Source of the DNA: Actinomycetota bacterium | GTDB lineage: Bacteria; Actinomycetota; Acidimicrobiia; Acidimicrobiales; Ilumatobacteraceae | Length of the DNA: 64,000 nucleotides | Direction of reading: 5' to 3' | Assembly (NCBI GenBank): GCA_016700055.1 | Contig: CP064997.1 | Span: 1,922,001 to 1,986,000, forward strand | Shown here: in pieces, positions 43,399 through 51,852 of the stretch | Position numbering within the stretch: position 1 is the stretch's first letter | How the letters are laid out: each line of letters begins with the position of its first letter | Program-made: the position numbers and the translations under genes | Notes under the pieces: model-generated | What the model was told of the DNA's origin: nothing | Databases searched by the model: none | The model's input: only the letters and a program-made list of their open reading frames with translations

Positions 43399-44247
43399 CG
43401 ACACCGAAGCCGCGACAGGTCCGGAACCGGCCGGCCAGGAGGAGGGCGAGGTCGCCGGTCTGCCGGCGGCGTTCTACCGTCGCATCGACGACGACACGTA
43501 CGAGGCCACCTCCGCGACCGAGTCGCCCTGGGACGCCACCGCTCAGCACGGCGGGCCAGCGACCGCGCTGTTGATCGCCGCGGTCGAACGCGAACTGAGC
43601 GGAAGCGGACTGCGAGCGACGTCGGTGACCGCCGAGTTCTTGGAAGCGATACCGCGAGGCGTCGTCGACGTCACCGTGTCGGTCGTGCGGTCCGGTCGTC
43701 GCGTCCAACTGATGGAGGCGACGATGCACGCCACCGACACGCCCGTGCGATCGCACGCTGCTGGTGCATCCGCGTCGACGAGCGCGAACCACGACCGGCC
43801 ACGCAACTGCGACCGCGCTCACCCCATGGCATCGCCGCCAGCACCACGTTCCTTCCCGGCGTCTCATCGACGTGGCCCTACGGGCGAGCGATCGAGTGGC
43901 GCTTCATCGACGGCAGCTACACCGAGACCGGCCCGGCGTCGGTGTGGGCGCGGACCCGGCTCCCGCTGATCGAGGGCGAACCGACCAGCGGCCTGCAACG
44001 ACTCGCCATCGTCGCCGACTCCGCCAACGGCGTGTCGTGTGAGCTCGACCCGCGCGACTGGTTGTTCGTGCCCACCGGAATCGCGATCACCGTCGCTCGC
44101 CATCAACACGGCGACTGGCTCCACCTCGACGCCCACACCCTGCTCGCCGGCGACGGCATCGGCACCGTGCACGCCGACCTCAGCGATGAGCTGGGACCGG
44201 TGGGCACGTGCAGCCAGCCTCTTCTCGTTCAACTCCGACCGACATGA
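43395..44247 (+). CDS. Acyl-CoA thioesterase-like protein, frameshifted
   Basis: A TesB-like thioesterase-superfamily protein. Identifiable pieces are AFYRRIDDDTYEATSATESP, HGGPATALLIAAVERELSGS, TSVTAEFLEAIPRGVVDVTV and, in the last frame, WARTRLPLIEGEPTSGLQRL with AIVADSANGVSCELDPRDWL. The end GDGIGTVHADLSDELGPVGT has the second hot-dog domain signature. At least two shifts lie near 43420-43450 and 43745. It overlaps the following MFS start. Confidence 0.65.
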
Positions 44248-45406
44248 CGGTGACGCCGCCGGTTCGGGCGCGCCGGGTCCACTACGCGTGGGTGGTCTTC
44301 GCCACAGCGTTCGTGACGCTGCTCGGCGCGGCTGGGTTCCGGTCGACACCGGCGATCCTGATCGATCCGTTACGCGACGAGTTCGGCTGGAGCCGGGCGA
44401 CGGCGCGCTCGGCACCACCCAGATGACCGAGAGCTGGCACCTGTTCCTGTTGTGGGGTGTGGTCGTCGGTCTCGGCTCGGGCTGCATGGCCACGGTGTTC
44501 GCGTCGACCGTCGCCAGTCGCTGGTTCGTCGCCCGCCGCGGGCTGGTGCTCGGCGCGCTCACCGCCGCGACCGCCAGCGGTCAGCTCGTGTTCCTCCGTT
44601 CCTCAGCCGCCTCGCCGACGGGATGGGCTGGCGGTGGGTCGGGCTGGCCATCGCCATCTCGGCGCTTGCGGTCGTGCCGATGGTGGCGCTGTTCCTGGCG
44701 ATAACCCGCCGACGTCGGCCTGTTGCCCTACGGCGCCACCGAGCAACCACCGGCGCCGAGCAGCGACCGCGAGGTCCGACCCGTGCACGCCGTTCAGCGC
44801 CCTGGGCGACGCATGGCGCAGCGGCACGTTCTGGCTGCTGTTCGGCAGCTTCTTCGTCTGCGGCCTGTCGACCAACGGGCTGATCCAGACCCACTTCATC
44901 TCCGCTGCCCACGACCACCACATCGCGGCGGGCATGGCGGCCACCTACCTCGCCTTCATCGGCGTGTTCGACGTCATCGGCACGATCGGCTCCGGCTTGC
45001 TGACCGACCGCTACGACCCGCAGCGCCTCCTCGTCATCTACTACACGTTCCGCGGCCTCAGCCTGCTCGTCATCGACCCCGCGCTCGCGGCCCAAGGCGC
45101 CGGCCTGTTCGGCTTCATGGCGTTCTACGGCCTCGACTGGGTCGCAACCGTGCCACCGACCGTCGCCCTCTGTATCAACCAGTTCGGCATCAGCCGCGGT
45201 CCCCTCGTGTACGGCTGGGTGTTCGCCGGCCACAAGCCGGAGCCGCCGTCGCGGCATGGGGTGCCGGCGAGATCCGCGACATCACCGGCTCCTACCGCCC
45301 CGCCTTCATCGCCGCCGGGATCGCATGCATCATCGCCGCCGCCGGCGTCACCCGCATCAAACACCACACGAACCAACCCATCCCGGCCGTTGCGGTGCCC
45401 AGCTGA
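44244..45406 (+). CDS. MFS transporter, frameshifted and possibly missing helix 2
   Basis: A major facilitator transporter of the monocarboxylate/OFA-like type. Helix 1 is YAWVVFATAFVTLLGAAGF, followed by IDPLRDEFGWSRATA. The sequence then jumps to ALGTTQMTESWHLFLLWGVV, so about 45 residues usually present (helix 2 and loop) are absent. Later pieces in shifted frames are FASTVASRWFVARRGLVLGA, SGTFWLLFGSFFVCGLSTNG, LIQTHFISAAHDHHIAAGMA, GTIGSGLLTDRYDPQRLLVI and GSYRPAFIAAGIACIIAAAG. At least four shifts are present. A probable deletion plus errors makes activity doubtful. Confidence 0.65.
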
Positions 45407-45474
45407 GCACCCCCAATGGCGAGGATCTCCGGGCGGAGCGTCAGCATCGCCAACTGTCTGGCGTCGTGCGGTGT

Positions 45475-45629
45475 CGCGCGCCGCAGTTTGGACCACCCGC
45501 CCGCTCGAGCGCTACTGGCGCGACCTGCGCACGGGGGGCAGCCACCTCTGCGACGCGATGGACACCGCCTACACCTCGTGGGCCAACGTCGAGCTCCGAA
45601 CCGGTACGCCGCCGAACACGTTCCACTGA
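45475..45629 (+). pseudogene. C-terminal fragment of an acyl-CoA-dehydrogenase-like monooxygenase
   Basis: The frame reads RPLERYWRDLRTGGSHLCDA, MDTAYTSWANVELRTGTPP and stops. This resembles the C-terminal helix of flavin-dependent acyl-CoA-dehydrogenase-fold enzymes (an ERYWRDL segment). No upstream homologous sequence is recognisable, so only the tail of the gene remains. Confidence 0.4.
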
Positions 45630-45674
45630 CGATCGCGCGCAGAGCATGATGCCCGATGTGCACCTGGAGGAAGA

Positions 45675-46601
45675 TTGACCGGTCGCATCGATACCCATCA
45701 CCACGTCGTGCCACCCGACTACGCGAAGTGGCTCCACGCCAAAGGCCAACTCGCCGGTGGTCTGCCGATCCCGGACTGGTCGCCGCGCGCAGCGCTCGAA
45801 CTGATGGATCGACACCGCATCGACACCGCCGTGCTGTCGGTCTCCACACCCGGAACGCACCTCGGCGACGGCAGCGACGCGGCGGCGATGGCCCGACTGG
45901 TCAACGACTACGCCGCCGCGATGGTCGACAAGCATCCGGGCCGATTCGGGTTCTTCGCCACGCTGCCCCTCCCCGACGTCGACGCGTCACTCACCGAACT
46001 CGCTCGCGCCCTCGACGAACTCCACGCCGACGGCGTTGTGCTGCTCGCCAACAATCGGGGTTTCTACCTCGGGGACTCCACCTTCGATCCCGTCTTCGAC
46101 GAACTGCAACGGCGCAAGGCCGTTGCGTTCATCCACCCCTCCACCCTGCCCGGCCTGGCGCCGATGGACGGCATCCCACCGTTCGTGGCCGACTTCTTGC
46201 TCGACACCACGCGCGCCGCCATCAACCTCTGCCGGTCCGGCACCGTGGAACGTTGCCCCGACGTGCGCATGATCCTGTCCCACGCGGGCGGCTTCGTTCC
46301 CTACGCCGCGATGCGCCTCTCCCAAGCAGCGTCGCCCACGGGAAACCCCGTCGACGGCCTCGACATGCTCAGCCGCTTCTACTTCGACATCGCCCTGTCC
46401 GGCAGCCCGTTTGCACTCCCCAGCCTGCTCGCCTTCGCCCGACCCGGGCACGTGCTGTTCGGCACCGACTGGCCGTATGCCCCCGACTCCGCCGTCGCCG
46501 CGTTCACTGGCCTCTACGAGACGTACCAGCTCGACGACGACGAGCGCGCATCGATCGACCGCGACGCGGCCGAGGCACTCTTCCCGAGGCTCCGCCGGTA
46601 G
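45675..46601 (+). CDS. Amidohydrolase (ACMSD-like)
   Basis: An intact 308-aa metal-dependent hydrolase/decarboxylase of the amidohydrolase-2 family. The metal motif HxH is at RIDTHHHVVPPDYAKWL. Further landmarks are HPGRFGFFATLPLPDVDASL, VLLANNRGFYLGDSTFDPVF, AVAFIHPSTLPGL with a metal His, MILSHAGGFVPY, and VLFGTDWPYAPDSAV with the catalytic Asp. The TTG start is preceded by GGAGGAAGA. ACMSD-like enzymes decarboxylate or hydrolyse aromatic breakdown products, which fits the neighbouring catabolic genes. Confidence 0.88.
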   Translation: MTGRIDTHHHVVPPDYAKWLHAKGQLAGGLPIPDWSPRAALELMDRHRIDTAVLSVSTPGTHLGDGSDAAAMARLVNDYAAAMVDKHPGRFGFFATLPLPDVDASLTELARALDELHADGVVLLANNRGFYLGDSTFDPVFDELQRRKAVAFIHPSTLPGLAPMDGIPPFVADFLLDTTRAAINLCRSGTVERCPDVRMILSHAGGFVPYAAMRLSQAASPTGNPVDGLDMLSRFYFDIALSGSPFALPSLLAFARPGHVLFGTDWPYAPDSAVAAFTGLYETYQLDDDERASIDRDAAEALFPRLRR

Positions 46602-46651
46602 TCCATCGAGCGTCCCGTCGATGGGGCGGGTGTGCGTTTACGCTGCGCCCG

Positions 46652-48301
46652 GTGACCGGGGGGACTGGTGGTAGGGGCGAGGCCGCGGTGTCTGGTGGGG
46701 CCTCGGTCGTTCTGGTCACGTTGGCGGCGGCGCAGTTCTTGATGACGTTGGACACGTCGGTGATGAACGTGGCGATCGCGACCGTCGCCGCGGATGTGGG
46801 GACGACCGTGACCGGCATCCAGACGGCGATCACGATGTACACGTTGGTGATGGCTGCGTTCATGATCACCGGCGGCAAGATCGGACAGATCATCGGCCGC
46901 AAGCGTGCCTTCGCGATCGGCTCGGTGATCTATGGGAGCGGGTCGTTGACGACCGCCCTCGCGCCGAATCTGCCGGTGCTGTTGTTCGGCTGGTCGCTGC
47001 TCGAGGGGTTGGGGGCGTGCCTGATTCTTCCCGCCATCGTCGCGCTGGTGGCGGGCAACTTCGATCGCGAGGCCAGGCCGCGGGCTTATGGCATGGTGGC
47101 GTCGGCGGGGGCGATCGCCGTGGCAGCGGGTCCGCTGATCGGCGGGTTGTTCACCACGTATGCGTCGTGGCGCTGGGTGTTCGCCGGCGAGGTCCTGTTG
47201 GTGATCGTCATCCTCGTGTTGACGCGACGGATGGCCGACACGCCGGCGGACCGCGACGTCAAGCTCGATCTCGTCGGGACTGCGCTGTCGGCATTGGGGC
47301 TCGGTCTGGTCGTGTATGGCGTGTTGCGCTCCGGTTCGTGGGGGTTCGTCACGCCGAAGCCCAGTGCACCGGAGTGGCTCGGCCTGTCACCGGTTATCTG
47401 GCTCATCACGATCGGTGCGCTGGTGCTCCTGCTGTTCCTGAGATGGGAGGATCGTCTGATCGCGCAGGGCAAGGAACCGCTGATCAACCTCCCGCGGCTG
47501 AGCAACCCGGTTCTTCGCGGCGGACTGATGGCGTTCATGTTCCAGTACCTGTTGCAGGCCGGCTTGTTCTTCGTCGTGCCGCTCTACTTGTCGGTTGCCC
47601 TCGGCTTGTCGGCCATCGCCACCGGTGTGCGACTGATGCCGCTGTCTGTGACGCTGCTGCTCGCCGCCGTCGGCATCCCGCGTCTCTTCCCCAACGCCTC
47701 GCCGCGCTTCGTCGTGCGAGTCGGCTTCCTCGCCCTGTTCGCCGGCATCGCCGTGATGGTCGGCGTGCTCGAACTCGGCGCCGGACCCGAGATCGTGACC
47801 TGGCCGATGCTGCTCGCCGGGCTGGGGGTGGGTGCACTGGCCTCGCAGCTCGGCGCGGTCACCGTCTCGTCGGTGCCCGACGAGCGCAGCGGCGAGGTCG
47901 GCGGGCTCCAGAACACCGTCACCAACCTCGGCGCCTCGATCGGCACCGCCCTCGCAGGTGCGCTGCTGATCTCGGCGCTCACGGCGTCGTTCTTCACGGG
48001 CCTGGCCGACCACCCGGACGTGCCAGACCAGATCGTCTCGCAAGCCGAGGTGCAGCTGACCAGCGGGATCCCGTTCATCTCCGACAGAGATCTCGAAGCG
48101 GCGCTCGCCGACGCCGACGTCGAACCCGCAGTCGCCGACGCCATCGTCGACGCCAACGCCACCGCACGCATCGACGGACTGCGCACCGCGTTGGCGGTAC
48201 TCGGGCTGTTCTCGATCGTGGCCGTCATCGCCGCGCGCCGGCTTCCCAAGGTGCAACCGAGCGACCCGCGATTCGCCGAATCGCTCGTCACCACCGACTG
48301 A
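46652..48301 (+). CDS. DHA2-family MFS drug:H+ antiporter (EmrB/QacA-like)
   Basis: An intact exporter of about 549 aa with 14 predicted helices. Motifs: QFLMTLDTSVMNVAIATVAA (helix 1 motif D1), GKIGQIIGRKRAFAIGSVIY (motif A), LEGLGACLILPAIVALVAGN and RAYGMVASAGAIAVAAGPLI (motif C region), then FTTYASWRWVFAGEVLLVI. A polar loop (about 440-480) precedes the last helix. The start may be the GTG at 46652 or the one at 46688; the latter has a better purine-rich site (GGGGCGAGG). Substrate unknown. Confidence 0.9.
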   Translation: MTGGTGGRGEAAVSGGASVVLVTLAAAQFLMTLDTSVMNVAIATVAADVGTTVTGIQTAITMYTLVMAAFMITGGKIGQIIGRKRAFAIGSVIYGSGSLTTALAPNLPVLLFGWSLLEGLGACLILPAIVALVAGNFDREARPRAYGMVASAGAIAVAAGPLIGGLFTTYASWRWVFAGEVLLVIVILVLTRRMADTPADRDVKLDLVGTALSALGLGLVVYGVLRSGSWGFVTPKPSAPEWLGLSPVIWLITIGALVLLLFLRWEDRLIAQGKEPLINLPRLSNPVLRGGLMAFMFQYLLQAGLFFVVPLYLSVALGLSAIATGVRLMPLSVTLLLAAVGIPRLFPNASPRFVVRVGFLALFAGIAVMVGVLELGAGPEIVTWPMLLAGLGVGALASQLGAVTVSSVPDERSGEVGGLQNTVTNLGASIGTALAGALLISALTASFFTGLADHPDVPDQIVSQAEVQLTSGIPFISDRDLEAALADADVEPAVADAIVDANATARIDGLRTALAVLGLFSIVAVIAARRLPKVQPSDPRFAESLVTTD

Positions 48302-48311
48302 AGCCTCGCGT

Positions 48312-49451
48312 TCAGGGTCTCGGTGCGCGACGAAGAGCGGCGAGTGCAGCGTCGATGTCGTCTCGGTCGTTGTAGACGTGGGGTGAGAAGCGGATGCCGC
48401 CGCCGCGTGGGGCGCAGCGGATGCCGTCGGCGGTGAGGTGCGCGTGGAGTGCCTCGGGGGCGATGCCGGGGGTGCTTAAGATCACGATGCCCGACCTCTG
48501 GTGTCCGGCGCGCGGGCTGACAATGGTGTGGCCGTCGTGTTCGAGGCGTTCGCACAGCTCGTCGGTGATCGCGAGGACGCGGTGCTCGACTTGTTGGATG
48601 CCGTGGGAGAGGAACAGGTCGACCGCTGCGCCGAGGCCGAGGATGCCGGCGATGTTCTCGGTTCCGGGCTCGTAGCGGTCGGCGGTTCGTGGGAGGTCGA
48701 GGCGGTAGTCGAACGCGAACGGTTGCTCGACTGACAGCCAGCCGACGATGTCGGGCCGGATGCGTTCGAGCGCGCGATCGGAGAGGTGGACGAAGCCGAT
48801 GCCGGCGGGACCGAGCATCCACTTGTGGCTGCTGACGGCGAGCACGTCGATGTTCGACCGTTCGACCTCGATCGCGAGCGCGCCGACCGATTGGGTGCCG
48901 TCGACGACGAACAGGACGTCACGCTCGCGGCAGAGGGCGCCGATCGTGTCGAGGTCGTAGCGGTGCCCGTTGGAGTACTGGACGGCGCTGACGGTCACGG
49001 CGCGGGTGCGATGTTCGATCGCGGACTCGATCGATTCGGGTGTGGTGTGCCCTTCCGGTGCGGGCACGGTGCGGAGCTCGACGCCTCGCGGCGCGAGGTT
49101 GAGCCACGGGTAGTAGTTGGAGGGGAACTCGCGCTCGGGGAGCACGACGTTGTCGCCGGGCCGCCAGTCGATCCCGTTCGCCGCGATCGACAGGCCGGTA
49201 GAGGTGTTCTGCGTGAACGCGATGTTGCCCGCGGTGGATCCGACCATCAGCGCGATCCGGGCGCGTACGTGCTCGGCGTCGTCTCGCCACGAGTTGTCGA
49301 AGCCCTCCGCGCAGTACTTGTCCACCACGTGGCGGATCGTGTCGCGCACGTCTGTCGAGATCGGCCCGACCGACGCGTGGTCGAAGTGGATCGTTTCGTT
49401 GGCGGACGGGAACTTCGCCTTGAGCTCGGGGAGCGGTGTCGTGCTGGCCAT
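48312..49451 (-). CDS. Class V aminotransferase/selenocysteine-lyase-like PLP enzyme
   Basis: A complete 379-aa class V PLP enzyme. FDHASVGPISTDVRDTIRHV is the N-terminal substrate part; VGSTAGNIAFTQNTSTGLSI, VVDGTQSVGALAIEVERSN and VLAVSSHKWMLGPAGIGFVH carry the PLP Asp and Lys. EPGTENIAGILGLGAAVDLF, with the conserved ExG(T/S)xN-type segment, and GGGIRFSPHVYNDRDDIDAA follow. It resembles isopenicillin-N-epimerase/desulfurase-like proteins. It ends 10 bp from the convergent MFS gene. The reaction cannot be specified. Confidence 0.88.
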   Translation of the reverse strand: MASTTPLPELKAKFPSANETIHFDHASVGPISTDVRDTIRHVVDKYCAEGFDNSWRDDAEHVRARIALMVGSTAGNIAFTQNTSTGLSIAANGIDWRPGDNVVLPEREFPSNYYPWLNLAPRGVELRTVPAPEGHTTPESIESAIEHRTRAVTVSAVQYSNGHRYDLDTIGALCRERDVLFVVDGTQSVGALAIEVERSNIDVLAVSSHKWMLGPAGIGFVHLSDRALERIRPDIVGWLSVEQPFAFDYRLDLPRTADRYEPGTENIAGILGLGAAVDLFLSHGIQQVEHRVLAITDELCERLEHDGHTIVSPRAGHQRSGIVILSTPGIAPEALHAHLTADGIRCAPRGGGIRFSPHVYNDRDDIDAALAALRRAPRP

Positions 49452-49558
49452 GTGCGCCTCGTTCGGTGGTCAGGGGGCGTCTACGGTTTGCAGCGTCATG
49501 ACGTGCGGCCTATCACGATGGGCGTCATCGGGGTCGCCGCAGCCGTGGAGCAGACCAA

Positions 49559-50248
49559 ATGGAACCGGATGATCTGACCGCCGACGTACTCGAGGACGTC
49601 CGCTTGGCCGTATACCGGTCGCTCGCGGCCACCGGGCGGCTCCCGAGCGCCGACCGGCTCGCCGAGATCGCCGGCAGCCCGGTGCGCGCTGCGCTGGCCA
49701 CGCTCGAGCTTGCCCGGCAGCGGGCGTGGGCGCTCGGCGCCGACGGCGGAATCGTGCTCGCCCACCCGTTCGCCACCAGATCGTTCGGGTACAGCGTGAT
49801 GAGCGCGACGACCCTGTGGTGGGGAGGCTGCTGCTGGGATGCATTCGCCATTCCTCACCTCGTTCCCGACTGCGGACCGACGATCATCGCCGGATCGTGT
49901 CCCGCATGCGAGCGCCCGATGGTCTGGCGGATCGATACCACCAGCCCACCCGATGGAGCTGAGCGAGCCCACTTCCTGGTGCCGACTCAGCACATGTGGG
50001 ACGACGTCATCCACACCTGCAGCAACCAACTGCTGTTCTGCGACGACTCCTGCATCGACACCTGGCTCGAACGCACCGGCAACCACGAGGGCTACCGCAT
50101 GGACCTCGCCACGCTCTGGCGGTTCGCCGCTGGGTGGTACGCCGGACGCCTCGATCGCGGCTACACGCGTCGCGAACCCGCCGACGCGCGTTCCTACTTC
50201 CGTGAAGTCGGGCTCCACGGCGCCTTCTGGGGCCTCACCGACGCGTAG
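49559..50248 (+). CDS. Alkylmercury-lyase (MerB)-like protein
   Basis: A 229-aa protein with an N-terminal winged-helix part (RLAEIAGSPVRAALATLELA) and a MerB-like core. MerB uses Cys96, Asp99 and Cys159; here the candidates are WGGCCWDAFAIPHLVPDCG, with CCxD, and VIHTCSNQLLFCDDSC. A second Cys pair occurs in IIAGSCPACERPMVWRI. No merA, merR or merT is near, and the extra Cys-rich segments differ from classical MerB. It may act on another substrate or be a regulator. The ATG at 49559 begins MEPDDLTADVL. Confidence 0.7.
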   Translation: MEPDDLTADVLEDVRLAVYRSLAATGRLPSADRLAEIAGSPVRAALATLELARQRAWALGADGGIVLAHPFATRSFGYSVMSATTLWWGGCCWDAFAIPHLVPDCGPTIIAGSCPACERPMVWRIDTTSPPDGAERAHFLVPTQHMWDDVIHTCSNQLLFCDDSCIDTWLERTGNHEGYRMDLATLWRFAAGWYAGRLDRGYTRREPADARSYFREVGLHGAFWGLTDA

Positions 50249-50304
50249 ACCGCGTCCCTGAATCCGCGACGCACCACTAGGGTCCGAATGCAGAGGGGGC
50301 GGTA

Positions 50305-50715
50305 ATGAAGACGGTGGGGAACATCCTTTGGCTGGTGTTCTGCGGGTTGTGGTCTGCTCTCGGTTGGTTGCTCTGGGCAGCGATCCTCGCGATCACGATC
50401 GTCGGGCTGCCATTTGCCCGCCAGTGCGTGAAGCTGGCTCGGTTCTCGCTGTGGCCGTTCGGGCGAATGATCGTGAAGGATCCGTCGGCGACGAAGTTGG
50501 GAGTGATCGGCGCCGTGCTGTGGTTCATCCCGGGGATCATTCTGGCGATCGGGTACGTGATCTCGGGCGCCGTGTTATGCCTCACGATCATCGGCATTCC
50601 ATTCGGCATCCAGTCGATCAAGATGGCTGGCCTCGCGCTTCAGCCGTTTGGCAAGAAGATCATTCGTTCCAAGGACGTCGGAACGTTCTACGCCTCTTCG
50701 GCCGTCGGCGAATAG
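50305..50715 (+). CDS. YccF-domain inner membrane protein
   Basis: A 136-aa membrane protein with two YccF repeats, each carrying an IVGLPFARQCVKLARFSLWP- or IIGIPFGIQSIKMAGLALQP-like motif: a hydrophobic pair of helices followed by a Gly/Pro turn and a basic patch ending in WPFGR or QPFGK. Members are small integral membrane proteins of unknown role. It is intact and stands alone. Confidence 0.85.
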   Translation: MKTVGNILWLVFCGLWSALGWLLWAAILAITIVGLPFARQCVKLARFSLWPFGRMIVKDPSATKLGVIGAVLWFIPGIILAIGYVISGAVLCLTIIGIPFGIQSIKMAGLALQPFGKKIIRSKDVGTFYASSAVGE

Positions 50716-50729
50716 CAGGCCACCGCGCA

Positions 50730-50760
50730 CTGGTGCCTTCGCCCGAAGCGCGGGCGCCAG
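50730..50760. terminator. Possible bidirectional terminator
   Basis: CTGGTGCC (50730-50737) pairs with GGCGCCAG (50753-50760) with one G-T pair and a 15-base loop. It lies between the convergent YccF and formylglycine-generating-enzyme genes, but it has no T-tract. Confidence 0.35.
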
Positions 50761-50772
50761 ACGGGGGCTCGG

Positions 50773-51702
50773 TCACGACGCCTCCGTCCAGACCACGCGC
50801 ATGCCGATGTGGCTCATGCCCGAGTCGATCATCTGCGGTCGCCGTGCCGCCGGCCGGTACCGCCGGCAGTACGTGTCGGCGCAGAGGTGCGAGCCACCCT
50901 TGATCACCTTGCGCGGCACCGGAAACGCCGGCTGCGCCGGGTCGAGGCTGCCCTCGGCGGACCCGCCCCGCGGGTTGGTCGGCACACAGCAGGGCTTGTC
51001 CGCAGCCGCCGGGTGGCGCGACACGTACCAGTCGTCGGTCCACTCCCACACGTTGCCCGCCATGTCGTAGAGGCCGTAGCGGTTGGGCGGGAACGAGCCG
51101 ACGGGCGAGGTTCCGGTGAAGCCCGACTCCCCGGTGCTGCGCCACGGAAAGTCCGGACCGTCCCACGTGTTGGCCATGATCCGTCCGCCCGGACGCTGTT
51201 CGTCACCCCAGGTGAACTCCGCTCCTTCCAAGCCGCCGCGGGCGGCGTACTCCCACTGCGCCTCGGACGCCAGTGTGCCGCCGACCCACGACGCGTACGC
51301 CACCGCGTCCTCGTAGGCGACCTGCACCACGGGGTGGTCCGAGCGGTCACCGATGGAGCTTGCCGGGCCTTCCGGCTGCCGCCAGAACGCACCGGGGGTC
51401 CACGTCCACCACTGGTAGAGGTGGCGCAGGTCGACGGGGCCCGATGTGGGGGTGAACACCAACGATCCGGGCACGACGTTCTCGGGTGGCGCCCCGGGGT
51501 AGTCGGCCGGGTCGAGCGGTCGTTCCGCGACCGTCACGTAGCCGGTGGCGTCGACGAACTCGGCGAACTGCGCGTTCGTCACCGGGTGGGCGGCGATCAC
51601 GAACGATTCGACGTGCACCAGATGAGCGGGGGCTTCCTCGGGATAGTGGTGGTCGGAGCCCATGAGGAATGTCCCGCCCTCGATGCGGACTCCCTGCGTC
51701 AT
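50773..51702 (-). CDS. Formylglycine-generating enzyme (sulfatase-modifying factor)
   Basis: A 309-aa FGE/SUMF1-family protein that oxidises the sulfatase active-site Cys to formylglycine. It has GGTFLMGSDHHYPEEAPAHL at the start, HPVTNAQFAEFVDATGYVTV, HPVVQVAYEDAVAYASWVGG with LASEAQWEYAARGG, NRYGLYDMAGNVWEWTDDWY, and the catalytic copper-binding pair in KGGSHLCADTYCRRYRPAAR. Both active-site Cys are present, so this is a true FGE and not one of the Cys-less relatives. The ATG at 51702 is used; a GTG at 51723 is possible. It is divergent from an arylsulfatase 150 bp away, its likely substrate. Confidence 0.92.
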   Translation of the reverse strand: MTQGVRIEGGTFLMGSDHHYPEEAPAHLVHVESFVIAAHPVTNAQFAEFVDATGYVTVAERPLDPADYPGAPPENVVPGSLVFTPTSGPVDLRHLYQWWTWTPGAFWRQPEGPASSIGDRSDHPVVQVAYEDAVAYASWVGGTLASEAQWEYAARGGLEGAEFTWGDEQRPGGRIMANTWDGPDFPWRSTGESGFTGTSPVGSFPPNRYGLYDMAGNVWEWTDDWYVSRHPAAADKPCCVPTNPRGGSAEGSLDPAQPAFPVPRKVIKGGSHLCADTYCRRYRPAARRPQMIDSGMSHIGMRVVWTEAS

Positions 51703-51852
51703 GCGTTGCTCGGACCCGCTCACGGTGAGACGGTAGCCCGGGTCGAGTGGCCGTCGTCGGTGGCCCGGCACGACCGGCCTCGACCGGCCTCGGAAGGCCT
51801 CTGAGTTACGCTCGTCCGTCGCAGCGTCAGCTGAGCGAGGGGGTCGTGAGCC

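Noticed and set aside
45656..48301. An 881-residue frame containing the DHA2 transporter
   Set aside because: The first 330 residues are an Arg/Pro-rich shadow of the amidohydrolase gene.
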